Below are positions 33,350-48,070 of a stretch of 64,000 nucleotides of DNA, piece after piece; position 1 is the first letter of the stretch; every line of letters starts with the position of its first letter. Location: positions 36,907,269-36,971,268 of the forward strand of contig OY978528.1 of the NCBI GenBank assembly GCA_963854835.1, read 5' to 3'. The translations under genes and the position numbers were made by a program. The notes beneath the pieces were generated by a model, which was given only the letters and a program-made list of their open reading frames with translations, did no database searches and had not been told where the DNA came from. The DNA is from Megamerina dolium. Lineage: Eukaryota > Arthropoda > Insecta > Diptera > Megamerinidae.

Positions 33350-34457
33350 ATGGGTGCTCGAAAAAGTTCGGTTACAAATTTGAACAAAAATGACACTTTT
33401 TTTTTATATTTGAAACGAGCTTTATTAAACAAATAATGTGCCGTTTTGTTCGGTAACCTTTTGCCATTTTCGGGGTTAAGCTATTTTTCCATTTGTGTAG
33501 AATTTCTGGGTTTTCTGAGGGAAAAATTGATCCAAGTGAGTTTTGCAGGTCTCTGCGGAATTTAAATTTACACCATTAAGAGAGTTCTGCAGATATCGAA
33601 ACAAATGACAATCTGAAGGTACAAGGTCCACACTATATGGTGGATGCATAAAACCTTCCCAGCCAAGCTCTCTCAGTCGGGTCATCAAAAATTTGTGTAG
33701 TCTAGCGTTGTCATGATGGAACACAACACCTTTTCTGTTGATAAATTCTGGCCGTTTTAATTGAATTGCTTGCTCCAATCTCGTTAATTGTTGACAGTAG
33801 AGATCAGAATCAATCATATGACCAGGTTGTAGAAGCTCATAATGAACAACTCCATTCCAGGAGTGAAACATTTCCTAGCTTTGGCACCGTTTGTGAAGCT
33901 TCACCTCGCTTCGTCCATGATAATTTTCGCACATAATTTTCGTACGTGATCCACTTTTCACCGCCCGTAATCATATGCTTCAGAAATGGTTCGATTTTGT
34001 TCCGTTTTAGCAGTAAATCGCAAATAGATATTTGATCCATTAAATTGTTCCTTGTTAATTCATAAGGCACCCAAACATCGAGCTCCTTTGTGTATCCAGC
34101 TTTTTTCAAATGGTTAAGAACTGTTTGGTGATGAGTGCCTAGTTCCCTAACAAGGTCCACGCTGCTTATATGCCGGTATTGCTCAATTTTTCCCATGATT
34201 TTATCCAATGTTTCAGTGATTAGTCGATTAATATAATAGAACAAGGTGCATCTTTAACATCAAAATTATCAGATCGAGATCGAGCAAACCACGTCGCTGC
34301 TGTTTTTCTAGTTACAGCGTCGTCTTCGTAAGCTTCACAAATTTTTTCAGCGGTCTGCGATACATTCTTACCTATTCCATAATAGAAAAGCAAAATATGA
34401 CGATAATGATCCGATTTTTCACTCATTTTTAAATGTAGATAACTTTTCGCAGGGTAA
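33350..34457 (-). mobile_element. Degenerate mariner element
   Basis: The left end GGGTGCTCGAAAAAGTTCGG and the right end (CCCTGCGAAAAGTTATC, inverted) are similar but diverged. About 1.1 kb. Boundaries are approximate. Confidence 0.7.
33476..34426 (-). pseudogene. mariner transposase, two frameshifts
   Basis: N-terminal MSEKSDHYRHILLFYYGIGK followed by KICEAYEDDAVTRKTAATWFA, the mariner DNA-binding region with FARSRSDNFDVKDAP. The middle segment has HMITGGEKWITYEN where the first catalytic Asp should be (TGDEKWI in the family), so that residue is changed to Gly. The last segment has VVFHHDNARLHKF (second Asp) and PPYSVDLVPSDCHLF (third Asp). It reads in three frames with overlaps near 34230 and 33860. 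Inactive. Confidence 0.85.
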
Positions 34458-34823
34458 TGCGATTTTAATAATACTTTCTAACAAAAATGAAGCTTAGAAT
34501 GTCACCACCAAAAAAGCTATAGTATAGCCAGATGCAATTAATATTACCAGAGATATTACATTTTAGACAATTTGTTACCAAACTTTTTCCAACACCCAAT
34601 ATGAACTCTGCGTGCAGTTTTATTAATCTCATAAATATAATTTTCAATGTTTAACAGTAAACTTACAAACAATGCATTTGTACTTTGTGTGGGTATGAAA
34701 TAGTTAATTACGAGATTATTATTGCCATATTAATTATAGGTATGTAGTCTTTATTGCTGAGGATTTTTCTGTAATATCACCTATAACAACAATAAGAAAA
34801 TTATAAAAAATCAAGGTTTTCAG

Positions 34824-34906
34824 CAATCAAACAAACATTCATCGCATCAAAAATGGAAAAAGTTGGCAAATCTTTCACGGTCTATCGCATCGAAGAAGTT
34901 AAGAAG
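34824..34906 (+). CDS. Candidate host exon with start codon
   Basis: Acceptor-like GGTTTTCAG ends at 34823. ATG at 34853 in a good context (TCAAAAATGG) opens 18 codons, MEKVGKSFTVYRIEEVKK, that run in phase 0 into a donor AAG/GTAATA at 34906/34907. Composition and flanking signals resemble a short first coding exon of a fly gene. No next exon was identified, and the protein is not recognised. Chance cannot be excluded for so short a piece. Confidence 0.4.
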
Positions 34907-34907
34907 G

Positions 34908-36857
34908 TAATAATGAGATCAAAATATACCGTAGTAATGAACGTAAGAAATACGTACATTTACAAGTACGATATAATAGTAGAAATTCTAAAAAAAAAAT
35001 GTCATTAACTTGAAGACAGTTTTCTTTTCTTTGAATTATGAGTATGTATTTATAGTGTGCAAAAACATGAAAAACGAATTAAATAAATTAAATTTAAGAA
35101 TTCTAGATATATATAATTGTATGTATCTTCTATACAACATATTTTCAACAAGAGCATGCGTAAGTGTTTAAAATTCAAATAGGGTTTTTTTTTTAATTAA
35201 AAATTTTTCGCAAATGAATGCTTCTATATAGTATATCATTGAAAACAATCGTTAATACAATTTCATCGAATATGCAATTTTCCAAAATGGTGTACGCTTC
35301 CAAGCAAAAAGTGTTTGGGAAGAACGTTACTACAGGTATATAGTTGTTTAAAAGTATTTGACAATGACCTTAAAAGTCACAGCTGGTATAGAATGGAATT
35401 TAATATGCAGATGCTAATACCACTGAACATGTTTGGGGGGATTGCAATAGGATTTTTTAGTGTGATTGAGGTACTTTTTATGGTGAAAGCACGCTCTTGC
35501 TGAAAATCCTGTATGTACAACTAGGTATGTATGTATTAAATTAAATTATGTGTTGTATATGTAAGTTTACCTAAATTAACTTGATATTTTCCTGTATCGC
35601 GTTGAAGATTTCTGTGCATTGGACCTATAATGGAATAAATAGAATATGTTTGTATTTATACGAGTATTTGCAATAACTACTACAATATATATGAGAAATG
35701 TACATGTAAATACTAAACAACGGCAAATTTATGAAATCGAATGCTCTTATAATGCATATGCATAGATGCATACAATGTACCTACTACATATGTAAATATG
35801 TATGCAAATGAAAGATAAAAAACTGGAAAAATAGAGCAAACAGAAAGCATATGCATGTACGTGAGAAATATGAGATGATGAAAGAATATTCTTATGTTGT
35901 AATAAAATGAAAAAGTATAACCGTTACGATACCATTACAATCTTCTACCTGTCAGTTACTTCCTCAATTTGCCATTTGTCGTTATATCTACACAGATGAC
36001 GTCGATTTTCCGGCTTAACAATAATTTTTTTGTTTTTTTTTCTAATTTATTATTATTCATTTTATCATCATTCGTTTCGTTATCATTATTTTAATGCGCT
36101 GACTGACATGTACTCGCACATACATAAGCTAATAAAAACACGCAGCCAGCCAACCAGAATATTTAATAGACATTTATTGCCTTGTAAATACTTTTCTCTC
36201 TCTCGATATGGTTGAATAATCCCCATGCTTGAAAATATCGTTCATTTTCAACACAACACATATTGTACATACATACAAACACATATACATGTAAATATGT
36301 AAGTAGATCTTTATTGTCGTTATTGTTCTGTTATACAATAAATATTTTGCCATTTACCACAAAGTATGAATAAAATATACCGAGGCGTTTCAAACTACAA
36401 TTGACTACTACGATAAACATTAAAAATTGACTGACTGACTGATGGTATGTACAAAGGGGTGCCTCATCCTTGACACAAAAAAACTTGAAATTTTTACTAA
36501 TAAAACATGAAGCTCGGTTCATTTTTTAACGAAAAAAAAATATATAAAATGTTTTTTTTTATAAATGGTCTATTAAAATCCATATCAAAATTTGTAGGTA
36601 ACCCTAAATTTTTTTCAAAAATACTCAATTTTTTATGATTTTTTTCTTCACGAATAGTTTGCTATTCATAAAATAAATTAAACTTTATATTTTTATTGCT
36701 TATATTTAATATATATTAGGGTATGTCCTGTTATAAGGAAAAATCTATCCCAAAAGGTGTACAAAAAAAAAAAACAAATCTGCGATTAATTAATTAAAAA
36801 CAAAAGCGTTCATTAAGAAAATCATTAGGCGGTGAGAGCCATTTAAAAAATAACTGA
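34908..36857. other. AT-rich non-coding stretch
   Basis: Possible intronic DNA. Only short chance ORFs, TATGTA-type words and A/T runs. Confidence 0.4.
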
Positions 36858-37142
36858 ATGAAATTAAAAAATGCAACAAACACTCTAATTTCTACGAGTG
36901 CTCATAAGAAATCCTCATTTCACGAAATAATAGTACACAGAGACTCACAGGTCCACATAAAAACCCAAAAATTTTTTACAAAACAGCCGGCAGTCACAAA
37001 AAATCATTTTGAAGACTTAATGCGATATCTATTCTCGAAAAAATGCAATGTTGTGCTAATTAAAAACCTAAATCAAGTAGCTTGCATAAGCGCATTAAAT
37101 ACGGAGGCCTATTGGGGCATTGAAATAAACAACTTTGAATAG
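36858..37142 (+). CDS. Unassigned small ORF (94 codons)
   Basis: ATG 36858 to TAG 37142. The protein starts MKLKNATNTLISTSAHKKSS and is Lys/Asn-rich but of mixed composition, with FEDLMRYLFSKKCNVVLIKN in the middle. No domain recognised, no promoter or splice support. It may be a transposon relic or chance. Confidence 0.2.
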   Translation: MKLKNATNTLISTSAHKKSSFHEIIVHRDSQVHIKTQKFFTKQPAVTKNHFEDLMRYLFSKKCNVVLIKNLNQVACISALNTEAYWGIEINNFE

Positions 37143-37303
37143 AAATAAACCCTCTTGTAAGCAACTCCGATAGTAACTTGAGTCTTGATTCGTCTCAACA
37201 GTGACTCGCCTTAACATATATACAAATATACGCGAGTCATATACCCATCCATTTTAAATCTTATAATTCTCCTAAATTTGACGTAGAGTGAATGCGATTT
37301 TGT

Positions 37304-37312
<9 letters not shown>

Positions 37313-37346
<34 letters not shown>
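37313..37346. repeat. (TAA)n microsatellite
   Basis: About 11 units of ATA/TAA repeat. Confidence 0.9.
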
Positions 37347-37962
37347 TGTAATAAGAGGGAATGAGGCCAACGACCTTAACGTTGACTGAGAATATACATA
37401 TGTATGTATAGTACATATTTCATACACAACAACTTTCTACTATGCCGTCATTCGTTCATTTACAACTATTAACGTACATATTTATGTATGTATTTATACT
37501 TGTACTCAAACAAATCTCAACTCATTCACTCGTTCCTGCATTCATTTGTATTGATTCAAATCATACCACATAATCAGTGAGAACTTTTATTACAATTGTA
37601 TCCAGTAGTAGTTAGTATGTTTGAAGTGATTATATGTATAAATGTATGTACCTACTCGTACTTATATACAAGTTGTTTGTGCATCTCATGTTTATGTGTG
37701 ATGGAAGTCATTAGCAAGAATTGGAGCAAAATTTACAAATTTACAGATTTTCCATGTTTCCTTATATCTATTTATAATTATAATTTTTATTTTTTTATCA
37801 TTTCTTGCACGTTAGTCATATTGTAAACGATATAAATAGTTTCTCACTCAGATTAGTGTATGTATGTACCTATGTATAACAAAAATGAAGAACTTTAGAA
37901 TAAAAATATTTAAAATTTATGCTATGCAAGACGATTTATTCGAAAGTAATCTTGTTTAATCT

Positions 37963-38295
37963 CCAGCTTTTGAAACAAACAAAGGAAAAACCGTCAAAAA
38001 TTATATTCCACTCGAAGAGCCCACCCCATGCACATTGCTAATAAATGCACATAATAAAAATATTATGCAACGCATTTTAATAAATAAATTTAATTTAAAC
38101 AAAATTAAATATATCCCACTCTTGTATAGTTATGGCAATCATATACAAGGTCACATCAGCGCCTACGCACACTTTATATCGTATTTAGAATTTATTGCTT
38201 GCTCTGAAGACAGACAATTTACAATGCAGCAAAAGTTTATTTTAACTTTGCTAAAATCTGAGAAAAAAATAACATTACGATGCTTACCTTCCTAA
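37963..38295 (+). CDS. Unassigned open frame after a splice-acceptor-like site
   Basis: About 110 codons are open after TAATCTCCAG (37961-37970) to TAA 38293-38295, without an early ATG. Pieces: KTVKNYIPLEEPTP, NHIQGHISAYAHFISYLEF. If real it would be a last exon. I see no matching upstream exon. Confidence 0.2.
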   Translation, partial: PAFETNKGKTVKNYIPLEEPTPCTLLINAHNKNIMQRILINKFNLNKIKYIPLLYSYGNHIQGHISAYAHFISYLEFIACSEDRQFTMQQKFILTLLKSEKKITLRCLPS

Positions 38296-38779
38296 CGAAC
38301 CATTGTAGTCTCAAAGGAGATGGGTAGATGGTATTTGCTTTACTGTCTACCGTGCATTATGTTGCTTGTCTACTAAATTGGAAAAGTATTGCCATTATTG
38401 CATGCCTAGTATGCATCCGTAATACTTCCTTGATTTCGGCTCGATTAAAAAGGGGACTTTTTTAATATCGGTACTTACAATTTTGGTATTTTTTAAATAG
38501 ATTTTGTTCATCGATACATATTTTTATAATTTATATTTTACTCGTCTTTTTGGTAGATTTTCAGGAACCAATTTGATAAAAAATAAAAGCGAATTTATGT
38601 TTAAATTTTTATCTATTGTGCGTAATCCACTGGACCGATTGAACATGATTTCGGTAATATTTGTTAGTTTTTTAGATTTTTGATGGAAATTTTGATGGAA
38701 AAAAATTATCTCGCAAATTTTCGACAACAGACTAATATTTTAATGCGATTTTCGAATTTACCATTTAGAAAAAGAGCAA

Positions 38780-39160
38780 TTTGTTTGGTGACTAGTATTG
38801 TTAGTCCTTTGTTTGAATAAACCAATTATTTAACATAGCCCCACAAAAAGTAATCTAATGGTGTTTAACCACAACTTCTTAAAGTCCATAGTACTATTTC
38901 TTGTAATTAGACATTCACCAAAAATTTCCTTTCAATAACTCGGTAGAAGCATTTGTGAAATGTGGTGTTGCAGCATCATTTTGTTGAAAAATAATGCTTT
39001 CTACATCAATTTCATAAAATATTCGCGACAAAAAATCAATTAATCGTGATCGCTAATATCTACCATTCACTGCCTCTCTTATATTATTTAAAAAGTTATG
39101 TTATATAAAATAAAAGTCCTGAATCTTTTGTGAATTGCTTTCACACCAAAAACTATAGTC
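38780..39160 (-). pseudogene. Relic of a Tc1/mariner-superfamily transposase
   Basis: On the minus strand, in shifting frames, one reads NIREAVNGRY, then IIFQQNDAATPHFTNAS (region of the second catalytic Asp, here Asn-Asp) and TPLDYFLWGYVK (third catalytic region, about 38850-38880). This wording is typical of a widespread insect DDE transposase of the mariner type. Many stops. TIRs were not found. Confidence 0.6.
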
Positions 39161-40277
39161 TACAAATATGTTTAATGTAAATGAGCTTCATTTTAAAATA
39201 TGATATTTTCCAGAAACAAAAAACGATCATTATTATAATGCTTTGTTTAGATAATCGAACGTTGTTGCGAATGACATTTCTGCAATTTTAAATATGGTCG
39301 CCATGACATTTTAAACATATATCATCCTTTCTATACAAAAATTAATTCTTTTTATTTTATTGTCTAAATAAAAAAATTCCAACTGGCCTAACCATTATCA
39401 AATAATTAAAATGATTATGTGGCAAGGTCACTAAATATATGTAGTGTCTATAGAAAATCTATAGAAAAAAAACCACCCAACTCACCATCTATTCTCACCG
39501 TCTGATAAAGAAATCAGGTACTATTGAATAAATCAATAGAAATGTGACATCAGCGACAGTCTTATTTACAGGATGTTAGTGATAATATAACTGCAGGCTA
39601 TCAAAGTTTTCAGTAATTTGTTCACTGCTTTCAATATGCATACGAGTACGTACTTTCATGTGTCAATAAATGTAATGTATGTAATGTTGTCTTCAAAACA
39701 CATTACAAATTGCTGGAAGGCAACGAGAATACACTTTCAGCAAATGCTTTTGAATAAGATGCTCGTACTTCGTGTGATATACACAATATGTACCACATAC
39801 ACAGCATATACATATGAATATGTACATATACATATATATATATAGATAGTCGTGTGTGATAAATATCAACAAACTTGAAAATTATTCATATAAAATGCAA
39901 TGTATGCAGGAAAAGCGAAAATAAAAAAGTTGAAAAGTTGAAGCATATTGAAAAAAAAAACTACCCAAAAATATGGGCGATAAATATTACATATTGTATC
40001 AGCATACACTATTGATATCGAAATATCAACTCAGCAGCATACCTCCGTTACAACGTTAATATACTGTACGTGGTTATAACTACTTACTTAGTATAAAGAA
40101 ATAAATTGTATTTTAAACAGCGTTGTCATATGAATTCTTTTTCATACATAGCACGCCACAATAAGCAATGGCATCAGCGAGATCTATAAATAGAACTACC
40201 TATAATGCACTTGCTTTACATAAGAATGGTATACATACATATATACATTAAGAGGGATCAAATTTTTTAAAAATTTT
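39161..40277. other. AT-rich spacer, no gene seen
   Basis: May include the decayed N-terminal part of the transposase relic to about 39300. Otherwise nothing recognised. Confidence 0.4.
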
Positions 40278-40516
40278 GCCAGTTTTTCTGTACGAGTTTA
40301 ACTCTATTCGTCGTTTAAACTAAGCTTAAACTCAATTTGCAGTTTTTTAGTCATGTTTCAGCGTAGTGTAAACTAAGTTTAAACGCCCAAGCTAGCTGGG
40401 TTAAATGAAGATTATCCATTCCGTTGTTCAGCTGTCTGTTCTTGCTGCGGTTTAAAATAAGTTTAAATTTAAACTCCGATAGCGTAAACTTAGTTAAACT
40501 CGTACTGAAAACTGGC
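40278..40516. mobile_element. Short TIR element (MITE) of about 240 bp
   Basis: Left GCCAGTTTTTCTGTACGAGT against right (inverted) GCCAGTTTTCAGTACGAGTT, both followed by TTAAC. The interior repeats GTTTAAAC-like words several times. No ORF. Confidence 0.6.
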
Positions 40517-42616
40517 CCTCAAAGCATTTTCAACCCAAATAAGCAAATAAATAATTAAAGTTTGGACCCCACTTACTTATTTAAAAGCGGTCCTTTGGAA
40601 CAAGTGTAGGATGAAAACCCTGAAGGGAAAACACCAAAAGCTGACTAAGGCCACTATTAAAATTTTCGATCGACATACCTGCACAGGAATCACCCCCTAG
40701 AACGGTGAAATATATGACTGACAACCATTAATTTCTACTCGTCCATATTTCCTCTAAATATAATTACCCTCTATCTTCACCTCTTATGATTCCCAAGAAT
40801 GGACGGATTTACGTCCCGGAAGCACTCGACCACATGGTCGACCAAGGTCCATTCACCTCATCAGAATACGGAAATGCTGTGTACGGGAGCAAAACAAAAC
40901 ATTTCCGTATTTTTGCTGCTACAATCACAACATCTTCACCTTGAGATTTCCAATCTTGAAATTCTTTTTACATTCTTGGGCAAAAAAAAATACTCAACAT
41001 GTTCCAAATTTGACTCACATTAAAACACTTATAAAAAAAATATAGGAGATTGCTTGTATATTAAAATTTATTAATCAAGGCAATTTATCAAAAACAAGCC
41101 CGCATAAATTTATGCAAAAGCAAACAAAAGAACAAGTAAGGAAATAGCATCGGTAATACCGAAAATTAGATACTCTACATTATGGAAGAAAATAGCTCAT
41201 CATATGACTGTTTTTAGGTGCGCTAAATCAATTTTTTTTTTTTTGTATGAGAGTTAGAAGTGGTTTTCATGCGATTATACTCATTTTCAAAATTTTCAAA
41301 CTAAATCCGTGTACATATGTATATTAGAAACAATAGTAGCGATATATTAAATTCGACTATGGCCATTTTCGAACTCATCAGTTTATTGATAAAATAATCG
41401 CATGTACCGGGCATCACCGCAATATCGTTACATGTAGCAGCACAAAGACCTTAACTTCTAGAATGTAGGGTATAAAAGAAAAACATTTATAAAAAATTGC
41501 AACCAAATTTTGTTTTCTTTTCTTTACATGCAATACAAAATTATGCGCAAAAAAATGCATATTATCATCTCTTTAACCGCACAAAATAATATCGCACTGC
41601 ATGTGATAGCAGTTTTCAATATGCTTGCTTTGTAATACACATCCATATATGCACAAGAGAATGTTTTTAATTCAACTAAATGTCAAAGTATATTCCTACT
41701 CTTTTATGTAGTATATGAACACATTTTCATATAGTATATGCATGTAGTCGTAATCTATACAGAGGACGATAAACCAACAGCAGGAATTATTCTGGAAGCA
41801 TGTAGCAAGGAAAAAAAAACAAAACGTTAAGTACCTCATATGCGTGACATTTAAGGAATAGAGAGAAAATTGAAGTGAAAAAGTAGAAAAGTTAAGTAGA
41901 ATTTAACAAAGAATCCTTATAACGACATGTGTATGGATAAGTACACACATGCTCATGTGAATGTGTAAATATCAAATTTTAAAAATGTTTGTGCAAAGTA
42001 AACTACTATTGGAAGCGCTTAGTCCTTGATAAATTTTGCGCAAATTTTCTATGTATACATGTATGTATATATATAAAAAAATACTATATATATATTACAT
42101 AAAAATATGGTAATAAACGAAAACGTATTTCATCACAATAGTAATAGTAAGAGTGGTTGGTAGCCTCAGTAGTAGTAAAATAGTAGTAAAAAGTAACAGT
42201 AATAGTAGAAAACATATATAGGTATATCTAAATATACAAGAATTATTTGTGTTATTTGTTACTCTCATTGCACATGCACAGAAGTCTGTCGCTGAGTGCC
42301 TAGGACGATCATATACTTGGAATAATAATAATAATGCAAGCAATGAGTGCAATGATGATAATCACAATAATAATGATGATGATGTTGACGAGGGAGTAAA
42401 CGCATATATACGTATATACAAAAACAAAGTCTACTTGAAGAATAACCATTATTGGGGAGCAGACACATGACACAGTGACATATGGGCATTTCCTGATTTA
42501 CATTCGTACAAGAATGTGGTTATTTTGCAATATTAGATAAGTTTTAAAAATTAAAAAGAAGGACATTCAAACTTGTAGAGGCTTAACATAAATTTTCTGC
42601 TATTAACAAATGATTA
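40517..42616. other. AT-rich non-coding stretch
   Basis: Only chance ORFs, including an Asn/Asp-rich one (42249-42470) that comes from AAT/GAT repeats. Confidence 0.4.
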
Positions 42617-42900
42617 ATTTGTCACAGTTTTTGTTAATTTATCTGCGAAATTTCCATATCCACATAAATTGATACTTTCTTCCATTTCATTTAAATACTC
42701 GCATGCATTTCGAGTATTTAAGCTCTGTGTGTTGTAGAGTTTTAAAAATAAATTTTCGGATATTTTCAATTTTGTAATTTGTCACAGTTAATTTGCTACT
42801 TTTTCTGCGGAATGCCCATATTCATGTATACGGATGTATACTTTATCCATTCCACATATATGTATAGGTATACTATATACTCGAAAGCATTTCGAACTGC
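42617..42900. repeat. Two diverged direct repeats of about 120 bp
   Basis: TTTGTCACAGTT, TCTGCG.AAT.CCCATAT and CTCGAAA/TGCATTTCGA words occur in the same order at 42617-42720 and 42779-42900. A local duplication. Confidence 0.5.
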
Positions 42901-44170
42901 AATAAATTGCATGCTATTTATATACACATGCATCCCTAAACGAGTTGCAATACCATGCCATTCCCATTTAATTTTTGTGAAATTGAATTCCCAAATGCCA
43001 TCACCCCCTATTTTTTTATTAATCATTATTATTCATTCATTCATCCATTACTATTCCAAGAAAATACATATTTATACAGATTTGGAATTTTAATTTTAAA
43101 CGAATATCTATGAAACCGAGAACCTTTTAAGGCTTTCCTAAATGCTTTCCAATACTAAATTGGTTAAAAAAACCAAAAATTATCAAAAGCGATAAAATGA
43201 ATGATCATGGCATCCATTTACTGTCTCGCAAATTGCCAGCAAACAAACCTCCTATGGAAAAATAAGTATTTATCTCTTTTAAAAAAATATTGTGAAGGTG
43301 ATAGAGTCGGTATTTGACCTGGAGATCTCCTGTCATCAACGCAAATTAGTGCATTAATTGCATTATTAATAGCACTGTGAAGCATCAAATTTAAACATAC
43401 TCATGTCTAAGAAGCAACGTTTAGAAGGTTATCTTTCAACAACTAGCAACTAGCAATTTGTGGGTGGCGGAATACTCGGCGGTATATATCGCTCATTTGC
43501 TGCAAGACCGGCATAAGTCAAAAAAATCGATTTTCCATAAAACGCGTTAGAAGTTTTCAACTGACTCCAACCGTACACGGAAAACACGGAAAAAATTCTC
43601 TTCTCAAGCGGAGCATATAAGAGGTATTCATATGAATTTTTCACTCAACATGAAGTATGATATAACGAACAATTCTGCAGCATTAACTCAAAAATCACGT
43701 TTTTTGATTTATGCCGGTCTTGCAGCAAATGAGCGATATATCAGCAATATATTCATTGTTTCGAGAAAAATCATATTATCATATTTTATAGATATAGTAT
43801 TTTTATTTCATTTTTTTATATTTCATTCCTCTATACTTTTAGACTTATGCAAGTTTATTTTATTTCTTTTATTGATTATCCAAATAGTTATCAAACCAAC
43901 ATAGGGGATTAAACTTGTATATATGTATATGCATTTTGTAATTTGATCTCATTTGATACCACACATACTCACACACAATTATATATGTATCTATATAGTA
44001 CAAAGAACCTTTTTAAAGTAAATTTAGTAAATAGATACATTAAATTGTATATATTTGGTTGGTTAATTCCTATCCTTCTCATTCCCATAGCAAAAGTTTA
44101 CGAGCCATGGGGTTTTTTTTAACGAAAAACAGCGAATTGAAGCTTGTATACCTGGTATATATATACATAT
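42901..44170. other. AT-rich spacer, no gene seen
   Basis: GATTTATGCCGGTCTTGCAG (43707-43726) recurs inverted near 43495-43515, a short inverted repeat pair. Nothing else recognised. Confidence 0.4.
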
Positions 44171-44206
44171 ATGTATATATATACACACACACATACACAC
44201 ACATAT

Positions 44207-45609
<1,403 letters not shown>

Positions 45610-48070
45610 ATACCTTGCATAATGCAATATGCATGGTATATTCATTTCGGTCAGATGTTTGTGTTCACTTGAAGGAACCTCCAGAGATATAGACATAGAT
45701 ATATATTCGTGATCAGCGTCGATTAAATTTTCGATTTAACGATGTCCGTCCGTCCGTCCGTCTGTCTTTCACCTGGCTGGTTCGTACGATAACTTGAGTA
45801 AATATTGAGCTATTTCGACGAAATTTGGCACAAGTAACCTATGATCCAAGGGTACGGAGGGGATTGATATTGGGCATGATCGGTCAATAGCCACGCCCAC
45901 ACCAAGCATTCAGAGCGACTAACCTCGGAATTTTCAAAATCTTTAACTTGCTATAACTCACATAATATACCACTTGGGACAACAATATTTTGCACATAGA
46001 GTTATATTATACTACTATATAACCTCGCCAAAAGTGGGTGAGCCACGCCTACTTTCTAGCGTAGCTCCCATACAAAGTGTCTGTACTTCTTTTAAATTGA
46101 AACTGCTGTAACTTCTACAATCTTCTGTCTAGAACATCCATAATTGACACTTAGATTAACATGGCAGTGAGAAATAATATGGCAGAAAATCAGTGTGCCA
46201 CGCCCACTCCTTTTTGAGTCTGCCATACAAAGTTGCGGAAATTAAAAAAAATGTTACCGGTTATAACTTGCAAACTATTCAGCGTAGAATAACGAGATTT
46301 AAGGTGTGGATTAGTATTGTACGAGCAACTAGGCTCAAAAGAAATGGGCGCACCACGCCCACTGTTTATCGTAGCCCCCATACAAATTTTAAATTGAAAC
46401 AGCTGTAACTTCGGCAATCTTCTGTCTAGAATAACCATAATTGACACTTAAAGTAATATCGTAGTCGGTAATAATCTGGCAGAAAATCAGTGTGCCACGA
46501 CCACTCCTTCATGGGTCTCCCATACAAAGTCGAGGGAATTAAATTAAAATTTTAAGCTCCATAACTTACAAACCATTTACCGTAGGACAACGAGATTTAA
46601 GGTATGGATTAGTATTGTACGAGCAACTAGGCTCATAGGAAATGGGCGCGCCATGCCCACTGTTTATTGTAGCCCCCATACAAAATGACTGAAATTCTTT
46701 TAAATTGAAACAGCTGTAACTTCGGCAATCTTCTGTCTAGAATAACCATAATTTACACTTAAATTAATATCGTAGTCGGTAATAATCTGGCAAAAAATCA
46801 GTGTGCAATGGCCACTCCTTCATGGGTCTCCCATACAAAGTCGAGTGAATCAAACTAAAATTTTAAGCTCCATAACTTACAAACCATTTAGCCTAAGACA
46901 ACGAGATTAGTATTGTACGAGCAATTAGGCTCACAGGAAATGGGCGCACCACGCCCACTGTTTTTCGTAGCCCCCATACAAATTTTAAATTGAAACAGCT
47001 GTAACTTCGGCAATCTTCTGTCTAGAATAACCATAATTTACACTTAAATTAATATCGTAGTCGGTAATAATCTGGCAAAAAATCAGTGTGCAATGGCCAC
47101 TCCTTCATGGGTCTCCCATACAAAGTCGAGTGAATCAAACTAAAATTTTAAGCTCCATAACTTACAAACCATTTAGCCTAAGACAACGAGATTTAAGGTA
47201 TGGATTAGTATTGTCCGAGCAACTAGGCTCAGGGGAAATGGGCGCACCACGCCCACTGTTTATCGTAGCCCCCATACAAATTTTAAATTGAAACAGCTGT
47301 AACTTCGGCAATCTTCTGTCTAGAATAACCATAATTTACACTTAAATTAATATCGTAGTCGGTAATAATCTGGCAAAAAATCAGTGTGCCATGGCCACTC
47401 CTTCATGGGTCTCCCATACAAAGTCGAGTGAATCAAACTAAAACTTTTAAGCTCCATAACTTACAAACCATTTAGCGTAGGACAACGAGATTTAAGGTAT
47501 GGATTAGTATTGTACGAGCAACTAGGCTTACAGGAAATGGGCGCACCACGCCCACTGTTTATCGTATCCCCTGTACAAAATGAGTGAAATTCTTTTAATT
47601 TGAAATAGCTGTAACTTCTGCATCCTTCTGTCTAGAACAATTGTAATTAATACTTCGGGCTTCCATACAAAATTTGGAAAATTAAAAAAAATTTAAACCG
47701 CTATAACTTACGAACTATTCAGCGTAGGACAACCAAATTTAAGGAGTGGATTGATATTGAAAAATTAATTAGATATACAAGAAAGAGGTAAGCCACGCCC
47801 ACTTTTTATATAGCTTCCGTACAAAATCTCGGATTTATCTTAAACATTAAAACACCCATAATTTACTAAATAATACGCCTAGGTCAACCCATTGCAACTT
47901 AGGTAGTTTAGTATTATACGCAGAAATTATTCCTCAAAAATTGGTGAGGTAGCCTGGTTCTTAATGTAGCTCCTATGCAAAGTAGTGGAAGAAAAGGATG
48001 GATATACGAGCAAACTTTTTATATATACCTCTACATATGCAGGGTATAATTTGGTCGGCCCCAGCCGCCT
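45610..48070. repeat. Dispersed repeat with terminal TATACCYTGCA ends and internal tandem array
   Basis: The left end TATACCTTGCAT and right end GCAGGGTATA are inverted. A CCGTCCGTCCGTCCGTCTGT block follows at about 45744, then GACGAAATTTGGCACAAGT, all wording common in fly repeats of this type. No transposase is visible, so it is non-autonomous. The central part is the tandem array listed next. Confidence 0.6.
46126..47640. repeat. Tandem array, period about 290-315 bp, five units
   Basis: TTCTGTCTAGAA recurs at about 46126, 46420, 46731, 47017, 47317 and 47628. Each unit holds TAATATCGTAGTCGGTAATA, CACTCCTTCATGGGTCTCCC, ACGAGATTTAAGG and CACCACGCCCACTGTTT. Inner units are the most alike and outer units more diverged, as expected for unequal exchange. 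Confidence 0.85.

Noticed and set aside
35287..35332. ATG followed by 15 codons and a CAG/GTATAT donor
   Set aside because: No upstream support and short length. The flanks show no coding signal, so chance is more likely.
42249..42470. Asn/Asp-rich ORF as a possible host exon
   Set aside because: It derives from AAT/GAT microsatellite sequence, and there are no convincing splice sites around it.
45744..45768. CCGTCCGTCCGTCCGTCTGT block as a regulatory repeat
   Set aside because: It is part of a dispersed repeat type common in fly genomes, not a specific regulatory site.
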